Assembly (NCBI GenBank): GCA_036169595.1 | Contig: CM069767.1 | Coordinates: forward strand, 2,896,001 to 2,960,000 | Direction of reading: 5' to 3' | DNA: 64,000 bases | Origin: Dictyostelium firmibasis | Lineage: Eukaryota; Evosea; Eumycetozoa; Dictyosteliales; Dictyosteliaceae | Notes under the pieces: generated by a model | What the model was told of the DNA's origin: nothing | The model's database searches: none | The model's input: only the letters and a program-made list of their open reading frames with translations | Position numbers and translations under genes: made by a program | Part shown: positions 18,201-29,830 of the stretch, one piece after another | Layout: every line of letters begins with the position of its first letter | How positions within the stretch are numbered: the first letter of the stretch is position 1

Positions 18201-19560
18201 AGAGATTTCAGATTTGTTACGTCGTTTAGATACAATCACAACCTCTTTGGAAATGTATGAATTGGAAAAGTATCAAGCATCATTGGTGGTAGAAGAACTT
18301 CAAAAAGAGAATGTTGTGGCTCGTTTAGATGAAAAATTATTGGATAAAATCGGTTGTATCGATAAAGAAGAGCGTAGAAAATTCTTACAATTAAAAAGTA
18401 ATCGTTTATTAATTCATCATCCGGCCCGTACTCAAGGTGCTAAAATCATTCTAAAGGAGATGGAAACTATGGATATTAAAAATGGTAAATTAATCATTTC
18501 AGAATCTGAATTGGAGTATACAGAAAAGATAGGTTCAGGTGCATCTGGTAAGGTTTTCAAAGGTATTTATCGTGGTAGAGTGGTTGCAATTAAAGTTTTA
18601 AAATCAGCAGATGATGAAATGACACGTGAAGATTTTCTTAAGGAGTTTGGTGTTTTGGCTTCATTGGAGTCTCACACAATCGTTGGTTTATATGGGGTTG
18701 TATTAGAGCCAAAGATTTGTTTAGTAATGGAGTATTGTTCAAACGGAAGTATATATCATTCAATTAGAAAGAATCCACCATCATGGGAAAGATTCTTTTC
18801 ATTTATTCAACAAATGCTAGCGGGTATTAATGCACTTCATCAATCAACACCACAAGTCCTCCATAGAGATATTAAAACTTTAAATTTCTTGGTAAATCAT
18901 AATAACAAGGTGAAAGTGGCAGATTTTGGTTTAAGTCGTTTCAATACTGAATCAAATCAAGAGACACTAAATAAAACTAGAGGTACATCGGTTTATTGTG
19001 CTCCAGAGGTTTTCGAAGGTAAAGAGTATAATGAACGTTCCGATATGTATTCAATGGGTATCGTTATGTGGGAGATAGTTTATTGTGTGGTTTATGGTTG
19101 TTATATGATACCATATCAAGAGTACAACAAAATGTTTAATGCTTTTCAAGTTGCATTATTGGTAAACTCCTCAAAGAGAGTTTTAAGACCAACCATTCCA
19201 ATTGGTGTACCACAAGTTTTGAAGGATCTCATATATAGTCTATGGGATCATGATGTTTCTTCAAGACCAACTGCTACCGAAGCAATGACAGCGTTAGCAG
19301 TATGCGAAAAAGAATATAAACAAAATAAAGCTCAATGGGAATTGGTTATCACTAAAAAAGAACCAACTCCACTTCCACGTGTTGCACCATTACCTGCTTT
19401 CCCTGGCTATCGTCAATTCTATGAACAAAATCTTGATATTAAACCAATACCTGAAGAGGAACAAATCTATCTCGAAGCAATGGAAAAACAAAGAAGAAAT
19501 CAAGAAGCTAGTGCAAATAGAAATCAAAAAAATAAAGAATTACTTAATAATTCTAATTAA
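15298..19560 (+). CDS. Multidomain kinase: C1, GRAM, ankyrin repeats, TKL kinase
   Basis: Intronless, 1420 aa. Residues 1-460 are a disordered Ser/Thr/Asn-rich region. A C1-type zinc domain follows (about 470-520; His, CQIC, RCRDC, HRAC spacing). Next are a GRAM/PH-like domain (about 613-725), four or five ankyrin repeats (about 775-955), a short SAM-like helical segment (about 980-1045), and a tyrosine-kinase-like kinase domain (about 1070-1340): GSGASG loop from 1079, VAIK lysine 1099, HRD 1189-1191, DFG 1209-1211, CAPE. Catalytic residues are intact, so it should be an active Ser/Thr (possibly dual) kinase. C1 and GRAM suggest recruitment to membranes or lipids. TKL kinases are greatly expanded in Dictyostelium; I cannot give a gene name. 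The A-rich leader before the ATG is typical. Confidence 0.92.
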   Translation: MSIKLPPSNTNSGGNSSNSNNTNSSSNNNININIANGIPSNIEKMTYEDSETQKSNFKQQSNNNNSNNNNNSNSNNNNNTSTSVCVSSIHSSSPLPSPTTHQVNKSSGSLPPVIKRSPTNHHNSNSNNSNNSQTKGSKSNPSGFLFGSKPRENSQNKIDDNKGVNLAVSTSNSSNHFHKSHSESNIINIDQQPVESETIEEILNNIPSSISMENIRENENNSSNGSKNNLASSTSSLSSLSSVSTSSTSNFIPNGSNINLTPTTTTTTTTTTTNTGRSTSPTNFKARVEFDENNPNAIILSRQRCKSVSNPSDFKLNPPSNVHMPTSSLSTSTSTTNVNGILLPIGVGANGNGSGGVSMSFTPSGLPITPTNSSQVDTLQMSTESITIQPSSLDSSSESVSDGLQSVSGSPVTASPSPTLSNANGINNNHHDHHQHSHSQQYDVYQVKKEGSPVSPTSPTLLPSETHDFSSEYSSNPGGKCQICRKPLWSFPISDKSRRCRDCCLVVHRACVPLATECPVAKKNSLKLVVPTVGNPSPNSSSSSSSSSSTNGKGHSRTPSSPSVSSIPGFQLTSNSSQNLHVNSTTLSLVVNGAKIDSNHYKRNKKSLEAAARDFHFIFRGCGIPLNEFPLDSYVCGLYSYFAHGRLYLTESYVCFYDGFVFDRTKERTKIIKVSNIASIEKRSSGLNPSAIKIKTFDDQSFIFTHFMHREVAFDDLEGLLIHQESLHFAHSIVANNFPGMNEAIRGQQKRLLSRSRLDGHYQIHSKIRCPMPSKEVLLMSAIKNNNLDMVVTLLNYYCQVNSDEINSVDSKGYTPLHNAVFSECSDQIFMHLLNQKEVRVRERNIDGNTPLHYFCQKFKSPECQRIVQAMIEKGANINEQNYNGETPLHKAIFNHSVRLLMVFTLLKNNANVNIVNNAGESPLHYAVRLGRLDVAKMLLAAGADPSIISLRDRKTALALAIDFDVCPEISDLLRRLDTITTSLEMYELEKYQASLVVEELQKENVVARLDEKLLDKIGCIDKEERRKFLQLKSNRLLIHHPARTQGAKIILKEMETMDIKNGKLIISESELEYTEKIGSGASGKVFKGIYRGRVVAIKVLKSADDEMTREDFLKEFGVLASLESHTIVGLYGVVLEPKICLVMEYCSNGSIYHSIRKNPPSWERFFSFIQQMLAGINALHQSTPQVLHRDIKTLNFLVNHNNKVKVADFGLSRFNTESNQETLNKTRGTSVYCAPEVFEGKEYNERSDMYSMGIVMWEIVYCVVYGCYMIPYQEYNKMFNAFQVALLVNSSKRVLRPTIPIGVPQVLKDLIYSLWDHDVSSRPTATEAMTALAVCEKEYKQNKAQWELVITKKEPTPLPRVAPLPAFPGYRQFYEQNLDIKPIPEEEQIYLEAMEKQRRNQEASANRNQKNKELLNNSN

Positions 19561-19714
19561 TAATAATTAGTAAGTAATACTATAAATAGTTAAAATAAAA
19601 AAAAAAAGTTAAAAAAAATAAAGATATATTTTTTTTGTGTATATAAATTTAGTTAAAAATAAAATTAATTATTTTTAAACATTTATTGATATTTCCTTTT
19701 ATATTTGGTTTTGT

Positions 19715-22690
<2,976 letters not shown>

Positions 22691-23591
22691 TGATGTTTGA
22701 TCGAGGTTTTTTTATCTATCTCCTTTTATTTATCTATACATTTGAGAAGAAAAATATTAAAATAAAAAAAATAAAAAAATGAAACAATAAAAAAAATAAA
22801 AAAATTTTAAAAAAATTTTAAATTCAGTAAACAAAAAAAAAAAAAGTAAAAAAAAACATAAAAATTAAAAAAAAGTTATTAACTATTTTTAGATAAATAT
22901 TTGGGTTTCAAAAAAGAAAAAAACTCCAATATATTTTTAAATTTGAAGAAATAATAAGTACTGTATGGATTTTTTATATTTAATATTCTCTCAATTTTTT
23001 CATATATTTATTTTTTTTTTTTTTTTTTTTTATGTTTATTTGAATTATATAACAAGAAATTCAATTTTATTTTCAATAATTAACTTTGAGATTAATGAGA
23101 GATAATCCCAACACAGTTTTATTTTTAATTAAAAATTAAATTTTTTTTTTTTTTTTTTTTTTGGAGGGGTTAATTATGATAATGATGGAAATATATAAAA
23201 AAATAGGTGGTGATGAAAAAAACAACAAATTAACATTAACACACCAATTTTTTTTCCTTTTTCAAGTTATCACCCAAAAAAAAAAAAAAAATAACATTCA
23301 CCTGAAACACACCACCATATGTGTTAATATTTATTAATTCAAAAAAAAAAAAAAAAAAAAGTTTAATATTATTGTATGTAGTGAGTTAAATATAGCATGA
23401 TGTTCTCACAATATTCTATTCATGTACATATATATTTATTTTTTTTTAATTTTTATTTTATATTTTTCTTTTTTTTTTTCTTTTAATTTCATTTATTTTT
23501 TTTTTAAATTATTATTATTATTTTTTTACAGCTACACAATTAATTTGTTACAAATTTTAATATTTATTTTATAAAAAAACCTTTTAGTAAA
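22691..23591. other. Intergenic region shared by SUMO protease and Tgr-type gene promoters
   Basis: 900 bp between divergently transcribed genes. It contains poly-T tracts and, at 23160-23320, a less A/T-rich block with several GGTG/CACC motifs listed separately. Nothing coding was seen. Confidence 0.5.
23206..23317. promoter_or_regulatory. Cluster of CACACC/GGTGG motifs, possible GBF G-boxes
   Basis: GGTGGTG at 23206-23212, CACACCA at 23240-23246 and CACACCACCA at 23308-23317 stand out from pure A/T surroundings 280-390 bp before the Tgr-type start codon. G/T-rich 'G-boxes' of this kind bind the developmental regulator GBF in Dictyostelium. That these are such sites is inference from motif and position. 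Confidence 0.35.
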
Positions 23592-26534
23592 ATGAATATA
23601 AAATTCTCTATATTCTTATTTTTATTATTAATTATTTTAACATGTTGTGACGTTTCAGTATTAAGTATGTTTTTTTTGTTTTTTTTTTTTGTTTTTTTTT
23701 TTTTTTTTTTTTTTTTTTGTTTTTTACTATGAATTTAAATTTTTATTAATTTTTTATATTTTTTTTTTTATATATTAGATTTTTATAATAATGAAACAAC
23801 AGTTGTATTTGAATATAATTTACAATCACAGTACTTTACTAAATGGATATATTTTGATAGTAAATATAATGCAACATTCTCATGTTCAATCAATACAAAC
23901 ACTAGAATATGTTCGTTTACACCAATAGAATCAGATTTGAAAAAGTTGTATAGCAATGCTATATATTTCTGTACAATTAATCCATCAACAACAACAACTA
24001 AAGAAGAATGTAATTATGGTAGTACATTAGGACCAGTTTATTATCCAACACCAATGATATCCTATCAACCACCAACAAAAGGTGGCCAAGTTAATATCAT
24101 AGGTTCATTCCTAATTACTAATGGTTATAATTTTCCAACACAAATTGGTGATGTTAGAGTTTTAATTCCAAGTATAGGCCCAATTGACCCAACCAACATA
24201 ACAATTCAATCATTTCCAAGTGGGTGTGGTCAACAAACTGTTAAATATTATAATGATAAATATTTTAAATTTCAATATGCAGACCCAATTATAAATAATA
24301 TAACATTTTTTAATAATAATAATGATAATGGTGATGGTTTATTCAATGTAACCTTAATAGTCTATGGTGACAATTTCTGTTCACCAAATGATAGTGTTAC
24401 AATATCAGTTGGGTCAAATAGAGACATGCCATTAAATTGGATTGATAGTAATGGTACTGTTTCAGTACAATACTTTCAAAAAACTTCAGGTCTTGCCTTT
24501 GTATCAATAAATGCTTGTGGATTAAATTCACAGAGAATCTTTTATTTCTTTGATCCTGAAATTAAAAGTGTAACATCAGTCTCTAAATTTACTGGAGGTA
24601 TTATTACAATCACCGGTAGAAGATTAACTCCAATGGGTCAAGATGATACCTCTGTAACAATAGGCACAGATTCTAATAATAAATGTAACATTATTAGTAC
24701 TTCATATTCAACTATCAAATGTTCTCTTAATAAATATAATGGTAGTAGTGGTGGTTATACAAACTTGAGTATAAATCTAAGAATTTCGGGCCAATCTCCA
24801 CAAGACTCCTTATCAAACACTATTAAATATTCATATGGTATTCCATTTATTAGTGGTCAATTATTAACTGGAATGAATTTAACATTATATGGTGTTAATT
24901 TTGGTGATAATCAAAGTGGAATTTATATTAATGATTTTTTAAGATCGGATATTACTCCAACAGTTTCGCAAAATGAAACTCAAATATCATTTATATTACC
25001 AAGTGGATTCCAAAGATCAAATTTATCAATATTTATACCATATAATAATTTAAAATCAAATCAAATAGTTGTTGATGCTAATTTTAATATTGAAGCATTA
25101 AGTAATTCAAATACTAGAGGTCAATTATTACCATTTTCATTTAAAAATATTTTAAGTAAAAATTTTAATTCTAAACCAATAGTTATTTATAATTCAAATG
25201 AATTAATTTACAATGAATCATTATCAACAACATTTTTTAGTTTAAATAGAAGTGCAAATTATTATTTTGAAATTCCTCCTGGATGTGGCTTAAATAATTT
25301 TATTCAAGGTAAAATTGGTATTGATCAAATTGCAAATTCAACAGTTTCCTATAGTGAACCAGTTATAAATAATTGTCAAAATGATGATTTTTCAATTGTT
25401 TGTGTCGGTTATAATTTTGGTAATTTATCAACAATATTTTCAAATTCAAAGTATTCATATAGAGATGATATCGTCAAAATTAACTTTTCAAATGAAATTT
25501 TCACTTTTAAAAACATTAGCAAATTAGATCATGAAATATTTGTCATACCATTAAAACCAAATAAATTTCATGATGGTAATATATCAATTAATGTTTGCGG
25601 TTCACTTTCTAATAGTTATACAATTTTATTTAATTCCTCAATTAAAAATGAAGGCCAATTATTAAATCAAACTTTTAATTCAAATGGTGGCGATATAATT
25701 ATCAATGGTCATAATTTTAATTTTGAAAAAAGTAATCTCACATATTTACTTTGCAATAATACTAATAATAATAATAATCAACAAATTAAATTCAATTGTA
25801 ATTTCATAAATAATACAATTTATACTTGTCCAATTAGTTTAATTGGACCATTTGATAGAAATTGTACTTTAAATTTTCAAAATCAAGAAATATATAATAT
25901 TTCAATCAGTTATTTACAACCAATAATTAATAGTATCAATAATAATAAGTTAGAAACAACAGGTGGTTCAATAACTATAATTGGAGGTGAATTTTATAAT
26001 CTTAAAACAATGGTTACTATTGGTGATTTAAATTGTACAAACGTTACTTTCATAAATTCAAATCAACTAACTTGTAATTTATCCTCAAAAAATATTTCAA
26101 ATCAATTAATCGTTGATAAATTGTATTATGTTAATATTACAATTTTTGATGATTCAATTTCAAATTCAAGTGATTTAGTTGTTATTAAAAGAAGTAGTAG
26201 TTTAATATTTAAATATAGTAAATTATATAATGAAAGTGCTAATAATAGTGTTGATGGTGGTGGTGGTTCAAGTAGTAATAGATTGAAATGGTTAATACCA
26301 ACTATTATATGTCCTGTTGTTTTCATTGTAATGGTTATTTTTATTGGTCCAGAATTATTTAGAAGATTTTATACATATCCTCCACCAAAACCATCGCCAC
26401 CAGAACCTGGTTTCATAAGAAGACCATACAATCCTCCAAATTTAAATAATAGGCTATATGAAAATGTTATACCTCAATACGATAATGATCCTGAAAATCC
26501 TCCACAATTATCCTTTGTTCCAATTCAACCCTAA
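23592..26534 (+). CDS. Tgr-type IPT/TIG-repeat membrane protein
   Basis: Two exons: 23592-23664 (signal peptide) and 23779-26534, phase 1, GTATGT...TTAG intron; 942 aa. The start is the ATG at 23592, because the intron separates the leader from the large open frame. Order: hydrophobic signal peptide (about 1-25), an N-terminal Cys-containing region, then repeated IPT/TIG-like beta domains recognisable by GG.I.I.G..F patterns (for example IITITGRRL, NLTLYGVNF, DIIINGHNF, SITIIGGEF). A Gly/Ser linker, one transmembrane segment (about 860-885) and a short Pro-rich cytoplasmic tail of about 60 residues follow. Many N-glycosylation sequons are present. This layout is that of the Dictyostelium Tgr family, whose members TgrB1 and TgrC1 mediate adhesion and kin recognition. 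Which member this is, or whether it functions so, is unknown. Confidence 0.85.
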
Positions 26535-26714
26535 AAAAATTGTAAATATGTGAAATAAAAACCTGTAAATAAAAAAAAAAAAATAAAAAAAATTGTTTGT
26601 TTTTGATATATTTTTAGGTTATTTTTTTATTGATACATTTTACAATTGTAGTTGAATAAATATTAGTTTGTTTTTTTTTTTTTTCTTTTATTTTATTCTT
26701 GAAAAAAAAATTTA

Positions 26715-27196
26715 TCAATCCTTTTATAAATTATTTAAAATCAAAATTAGTAAAATACTTTTAAAAAAAAAAAAAAAAACTAATATACTTACCCATAAGA
26801 AGAGCATTCCTACAAATGTTTCATATTGTACATATCCAGAGTTTTGTGGATCGGCTTCATAGATCATTTCTTCAATCTTTAAATAATTATTTTTTGTCAG
26901 AAATTTGTTTATCATTCATAATTTATAATTTGTAAAATAATAATAAATAATAATAAATACCTCATCAGGTGGCATCATATCACCAAGTTCATTTAAAACC
27001 TTTCTTAAATAGTCAACAGTTACATAACCATTGCCATCACGATCGAAAACTTTGAAGGCTTCAATAACTTGTGCCTAGATAATGACAATTATATTTAAAA
27101 AAAATAGAAAATTAGAACTATCATCAATGAAAATTATTTGTAAAAAAAAATGAAAAATGAAAATAAATAATATACCTTTGTATTTATATGATTCAT
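26715..27196 (-). CDS. Single-lobe EF-hand protein, like class I myosin light chains
   Basis: Four small exons: 27196-27176, 27074-26961, 26876-26793 and 26720-26715, all phase 0 with GTATAT/GTATTT/GTAAGT donors; 74 aa. It contains only one EF-hand pair, half a calmodulin. Loop 1 (18-29, DRDGNGYVTVDY) has Tyr instead of Glu at position 12; loop 2 (54-65) has Gln at position 3 and Thr at position 12, so calcium binding is doubtful in both. Its size and form fit the single-lobe light chains described for Dictyostelium class I myosins (MlcB and MlcC, 73-74 aa); I cannot say which, if either. The last exon (one Asp codon plus stop) is the least certain part. Unspliced frames show only fragments of it. 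Confidence 0.72.
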
Positions 27197-27926
27197 TTTT
27201 TATTATTTTGTGAAAATTTGTTTGAAAAAAAAAAAACTATTGGTGTTTTTTTTACCTTTTTTTTCAATTTATTTTTTTAATTTTTTTTTTTTTAATTTTT
27301 TTTTTTTTGAAAATTCAATTGAGACCCATTTTTTATTTTATAATAAAAATATTTTGGGTTTTTTTTTTTGAATTTTTTTTAATAACCAAATGGGAAAAGT
27401 TAGAATCAAGCTTATAAGTTTTTTTATCTTTATTCACAATATTCCATTGAGCAAGTTTTCTGGTATAGTAAAAAAAATTGAATTTTTTTTTTTTTTAAAT
27501 CGAAAAAAATTTTAATAGGCTTAATATCTCATTGCACATTGTGGATTGTGTATTTCTTTTCATCAATTGATGAGATAAATTCTAGGCCCAAAATATTTTT
27601 TATGATAATTTTGACCGATGTTGCCAAATGTTCAAAAATCAATATAAAGGGAAAAGCAATTGGTGAAAAGAAATACACAATGTGTACTTAATGACAACTT
27701 CGAGTTTAAGTGTTTGATTGGTATCAATGCATTAAAGATAATGAAAGCATGTGTGGATATTTGTTAGCATTAGGATAAAAGATAAAATATAAATATAATT
27801 TTTTTATTATAAAACTAAGGTTTAAACCTTTTTTTTAAATTGGATATATATAATACAGTTTTTGAATTTTAAACATCATTCATAATTTGTAAAAATAACC
27901 CATTTTTTTTAGAAAAAAAAAGAAAA
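27197..27926. other. Intergenic region with a long hairpin
   Basis: A/T-rich up to about 27400. From 27400 to 27780 the sequence is less biased and contains the 24-bp inverted repeat annotated separately. No open frame of note. Confidence 0.5.
27546..27680. repeat. 24-bp inverted repeat with 87-nt loop
   Basis: Left arm 27546-27569 and right arm 27657-27680 are reverse complements in 23 of 24 positions, and the odd pair would be G-U in RNA. A transcript would fold into a long stem. Surrounding base composition is less A/T-rich than ordinary spacer. It could be a hairpin RNA precursor, a structured ncRNA or a relict of an inverted-repeat element. Confidence 0.7.
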
Positions 27927-27997
27927 GGGAGATTAGTTAAGTGGTATAATGCTACCTTTGGGTGGTAGCGTCCTGAGTTCGATTCTCGGATCTCCCC
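27927..27997 (+). tRNA. tRNA-Pro (UGG), copy 1
   Basis: 71 nt cloverleaf with no intron: acceptor stem GGGAGAT/ATCTCCC (7 bp), D arm with GTTA/TAAT, anticodon stem CTACC/GGTAG with loop TTTGGGT giving anticodon TGG, T arm CTGAG/CTCGG around TTCGATT, discriminator C. A TTTT terminator starts at 28001. It is identical to the copy at 39865-39935. Confidence 0.95.
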
Positions 27998-28027
27998 AAC
28001 TTTTAAAAAAATTCCCGTGGAGCCAGG

Positions 28028-28038
28028 GGTTCGACTCT
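28028..28038 (+). promoter_or_regulatory. External B-box-like motif downstream of tRNA-Pro copy 1
   Basis: GGTTCGACTCT, one mismatch to the B-box consensus, 30 bp after the tRNA end. External B boxes downstream of tRNA genes are known in this species and are linked to retrotransposon targeting. The flanks (CCGTGG before, CTCATAATCAAC after) also match parts of the SINE-like repeat nearby. Confidence 0.6.
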
Positions 28039-28056
28039 CATAATCAACATATAAAA

Positions 28057-28187
28057 ATGAGCTTGGTTCGGACAACAAACATCCGAGAGTTAGTTCAAAG
28101 TCCTTCGAATACATTTTAACCAACATAAGCTGAACCCCCAAACACAAACACATTCACACCCACACACAGTTTTAGCCACCCCAACTT
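28057..28187 (+). pseudogene. Relict coding segment, probably retrotransposon, host of two SINE-like insertions
   Basis: This stretch is far less A/T-rich than intergenic DNA and reads as protein-like from about 28110 (QHKLNPQTQTHSHPHT). When the two SINE-like elements and one copy of each duplicated target are removed, the frame continues through 28558-28582 and 28798-28855 (LLITASPTSLYLFSMRLK) to a stop. I infer an old mobile-element coding segment into which both elements jumped. No family domain is visible. Confidence 0.45.
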
Positions 28188-28198
28188 TACTGATAACA

Positions 28199-28461
28199 CC
28201 GGGGGGCTTATCGTAGTGGTTCCACGCTGAATCACAAGCCTCCGTGGCCAAGACCTTGGATCGAGTCTTGGTCATACCACGAAGTAACGTGGTCATAATT
28301 AAAACCTCATTATTGGAGGCTATACGTAGTGGTTCTGCGCTGAATCACACAGTCTCCGTGGCCTTGGTTCGAGCCTTAGGTCATACCACGAAGTAACGTG
28401 GTCATAAATAACACACCTCATAATCAACCGGAAAAAAAGCTCGACTTCCAAAAAACAACAA

Positions 28462-28498
<37 letters not shown>

Positions 28499-28522
28499 TG
28501 ATTAGAAATTCTAATCCCAATA

Positions 28523-28557
<35 letters not shown>
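28199..28557 (+). mobile_element. SINE-like dimeric tRNA-like element, copy 1a (full length)
   Basis: Flanked by the target-site duplication TACTGATAACA (28188-28198 and 28558-28568). It starts CCGGGGGGCTTA and has two related monomers in tandem (about 28205-28314 and 28318-28445), then a first A-rich stretch (28450-28494), a short tail with the palindrome GATTAGAAATTCTAATC (28500-28516), CCCAATAATATT and a final poly-A. The left monomer keeps a B-box-like GGATCGAGTCT but its A box has one change (TATCGTAGTGG); the right monomer has GGTTCGAGCCT. No coding capacity. Duplication plus poly-A is the signature of target-primed reverse transcription, so it must borrow enzymes from a non-LTR element. 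Confidence 0.85.
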
Positions 28558-28560
<3 letters not shown>

Positions 28561-28582
28561 TGATAACAGCTTCTCCTACCAG

Positions 28583-28797
28583 GGCTTAGCGTAGTGGTTC
28601 CAGGCTGAATCACAAGCCTCCGTGGTCAAGACCTTGGGATCGAGTCTTGGTCATACCACGAAGTAACGTGGTCATAATTAAACCCTCATTATTGGAGGCT
28701 ATACATTGTGGTTCTGCGCTGAATCACACAGTCTCCGTGGCCTTGGTTCGAGCCTTAGGTCATAAAAAAAAAAAAAAAAAAACATAAAAAAAAAAAA
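28583..28797 (+). mobile_element. SINE-like element, copy 1b (3'-shortened)
   Basis: Flanked by the target-site duplication TTCTCCTACCAG (28571-28582 and 28798-28809). It contains the left monomer with a consensus A box (TAGCGTAGTGG, 28587-28597) and the right monomer up to TTAGGTCATA, followed directly by poly-A interrupted by CAT. The end of the right monomer and the palindromic tail are missing. It sits two bases after the target duplication of copy 1a, so these were two separate insertions into one small host segment. Confidence 0.85.
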
Positions 28798-28899
28798 TTC
28801 TCCTACCAGCCTTTACCTATTCTCTATGAGACTCAAAATAAATGAAACCATATAAAAAAAAAAAAAAAAAAATCTCATATTATCATTCAATCATTTTTT

Positions 28900-29080
28900 A
28901 TTAATCAAAAAAATAATAGCAATAAAATACATTATCCAATAATGTGATAGTAGACTTTTTCAAATAAAATTTAAAATTTTAATAGTAGAAAAATATTAAA
29001 AAAAAAAAAAAAAGCAAAACACAACTAAACTTTATTATTGTTTTAAACTAAGGTCATACAATCATTAATATTAAAATAAA
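28900..29080 (+). mobile_element. Degraded retrotransposon 3' end (copy at tRNA-Pro locus 1)
   Basis: Similar by eye to 40725-40945 in the second tRNA locus: both have AATCAAAAAA.AATAGCAAT, GACTTTTTCA.ATAAAAT, and near the end ACTAAGGTCATACAAT followed by CATTAATATTAAAA. In locus 2 the same stretch ends an open frame and its trailer, so this is the worn 3' end of the same element family. Its position downstream of a tRNA gene fits TRE3-type integration. Confidence 0.55.
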
Positions 29081-29104
29081 ATTTATTTATTAATAAAGAT
29101 TGGA

Positions 29105-29830
29105 TTAGTATGAAGAAGAAGAGGAGGATGAAGATGAGGATGAAGATCCAAAGCATTTAATACTAAAGTCATCTTGTTGAGCACAGTTTTGAACCAAAGA
29201 AAAATCGTTACAACCAAACTCAGAACAAGAAAGACAATATGGTTCCAAATTTTCATTACAATAAAAAGTTTTAGTGAAGGTTACCCAAGTTTGAATATAT
29301 TGAAATTGTGTAGAGTTAGTAAGAAAACTGAAATAACCTTCTCTTATTGCGTTACATTTACTGCTATCCTGTGTAATTGTATCTTGAACTATTAAAGTAT
29401 TATCATCAAATTGAATTTGATCTGTATCTGTTAAAGTGTAGTATACACCCATTGTATTTGAGTATATACATTTACCACTTTGAAAAATTTCAATTGCATC
29501 AGGGTTTGATTTTGGAGCAGTTGTCGAGCAATAAGTATTAATATACCATTCAATTTTAATTGAATCTTGACCATCATTAGAAATAATAGCACAAAAATTA
29601 TTATCTACAACACCAAAAACTGACATTATTGCTGTTTCATCACTTGGTAATCTTGGGAATGTAAAACCAATTGCTCCTTCGTAATCATGACAAGCTTTAT
29701 CTGAATATGGAGCCATTGTAAAGGATGTACCATTTAATTGTAAATTAATATAATTATTTTTATTGTTTATATTTATTGATAAACAATTTTTAACTATTGC
29801 CAAAACTAATAAAATAATTAATAATTTCAT
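29105..29830 (-). CDS. Small secreted Cys-containing protein
   Basis: Intronless, 241 aa. A hydrophobic signal peptide (about 1-19) is followed by a mature region rich in beta-type sequence with about ten cysteines, including CLSCSEFGC, and several N-glycosylation sequons; it ends in a run of about twelve serines. There is no transmembrane segment or GPI-type tail, so it is likely secreted. It looks like a Dictyostelium-specific secreted family that I cannot name. The 3' end lies only 25 bp from the retrotransposon remnant, and a strong inverted repeat lies 128 bp before the start codon. Confidence 0.85.
   Translation of the reverse strand: MKLLIILLVLAIVKNCLSININNKNNYINLQLNGTSFTMAPYSDKACHDYEGAIGFTFPRLPSDETAIMSVFGVVDNNFCAIISNDGQDSIKIEWYINTYCSTTAPKSNPDAIEIFQSGKCIYSNTMGVYYTLTDTDQIQFDDNTLIVQDTITQDSSKCNAIREGYFSFLTNSTQFQYIQTWVTFTKTFYCNENLEPYCLSCSEFGCNDFSLVQNCAQQDDFSIKCFGSSSSSSSSSSSSY

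Noticed and set aside
27869-28613. Minus-strand frames antisense to tRNA-Pro and the SINE-like copies
   Set aside because: They overlap the tRNA and Pol III-type repeats and resemble no protein.
28199-28797. CRISPR-like or tandem-gene interpretation of the repeated tRNA-like units
   Set aside because: Eukaryotic context, only two monomers per element, poly-A tails and target duplications all point to retrotransposition.
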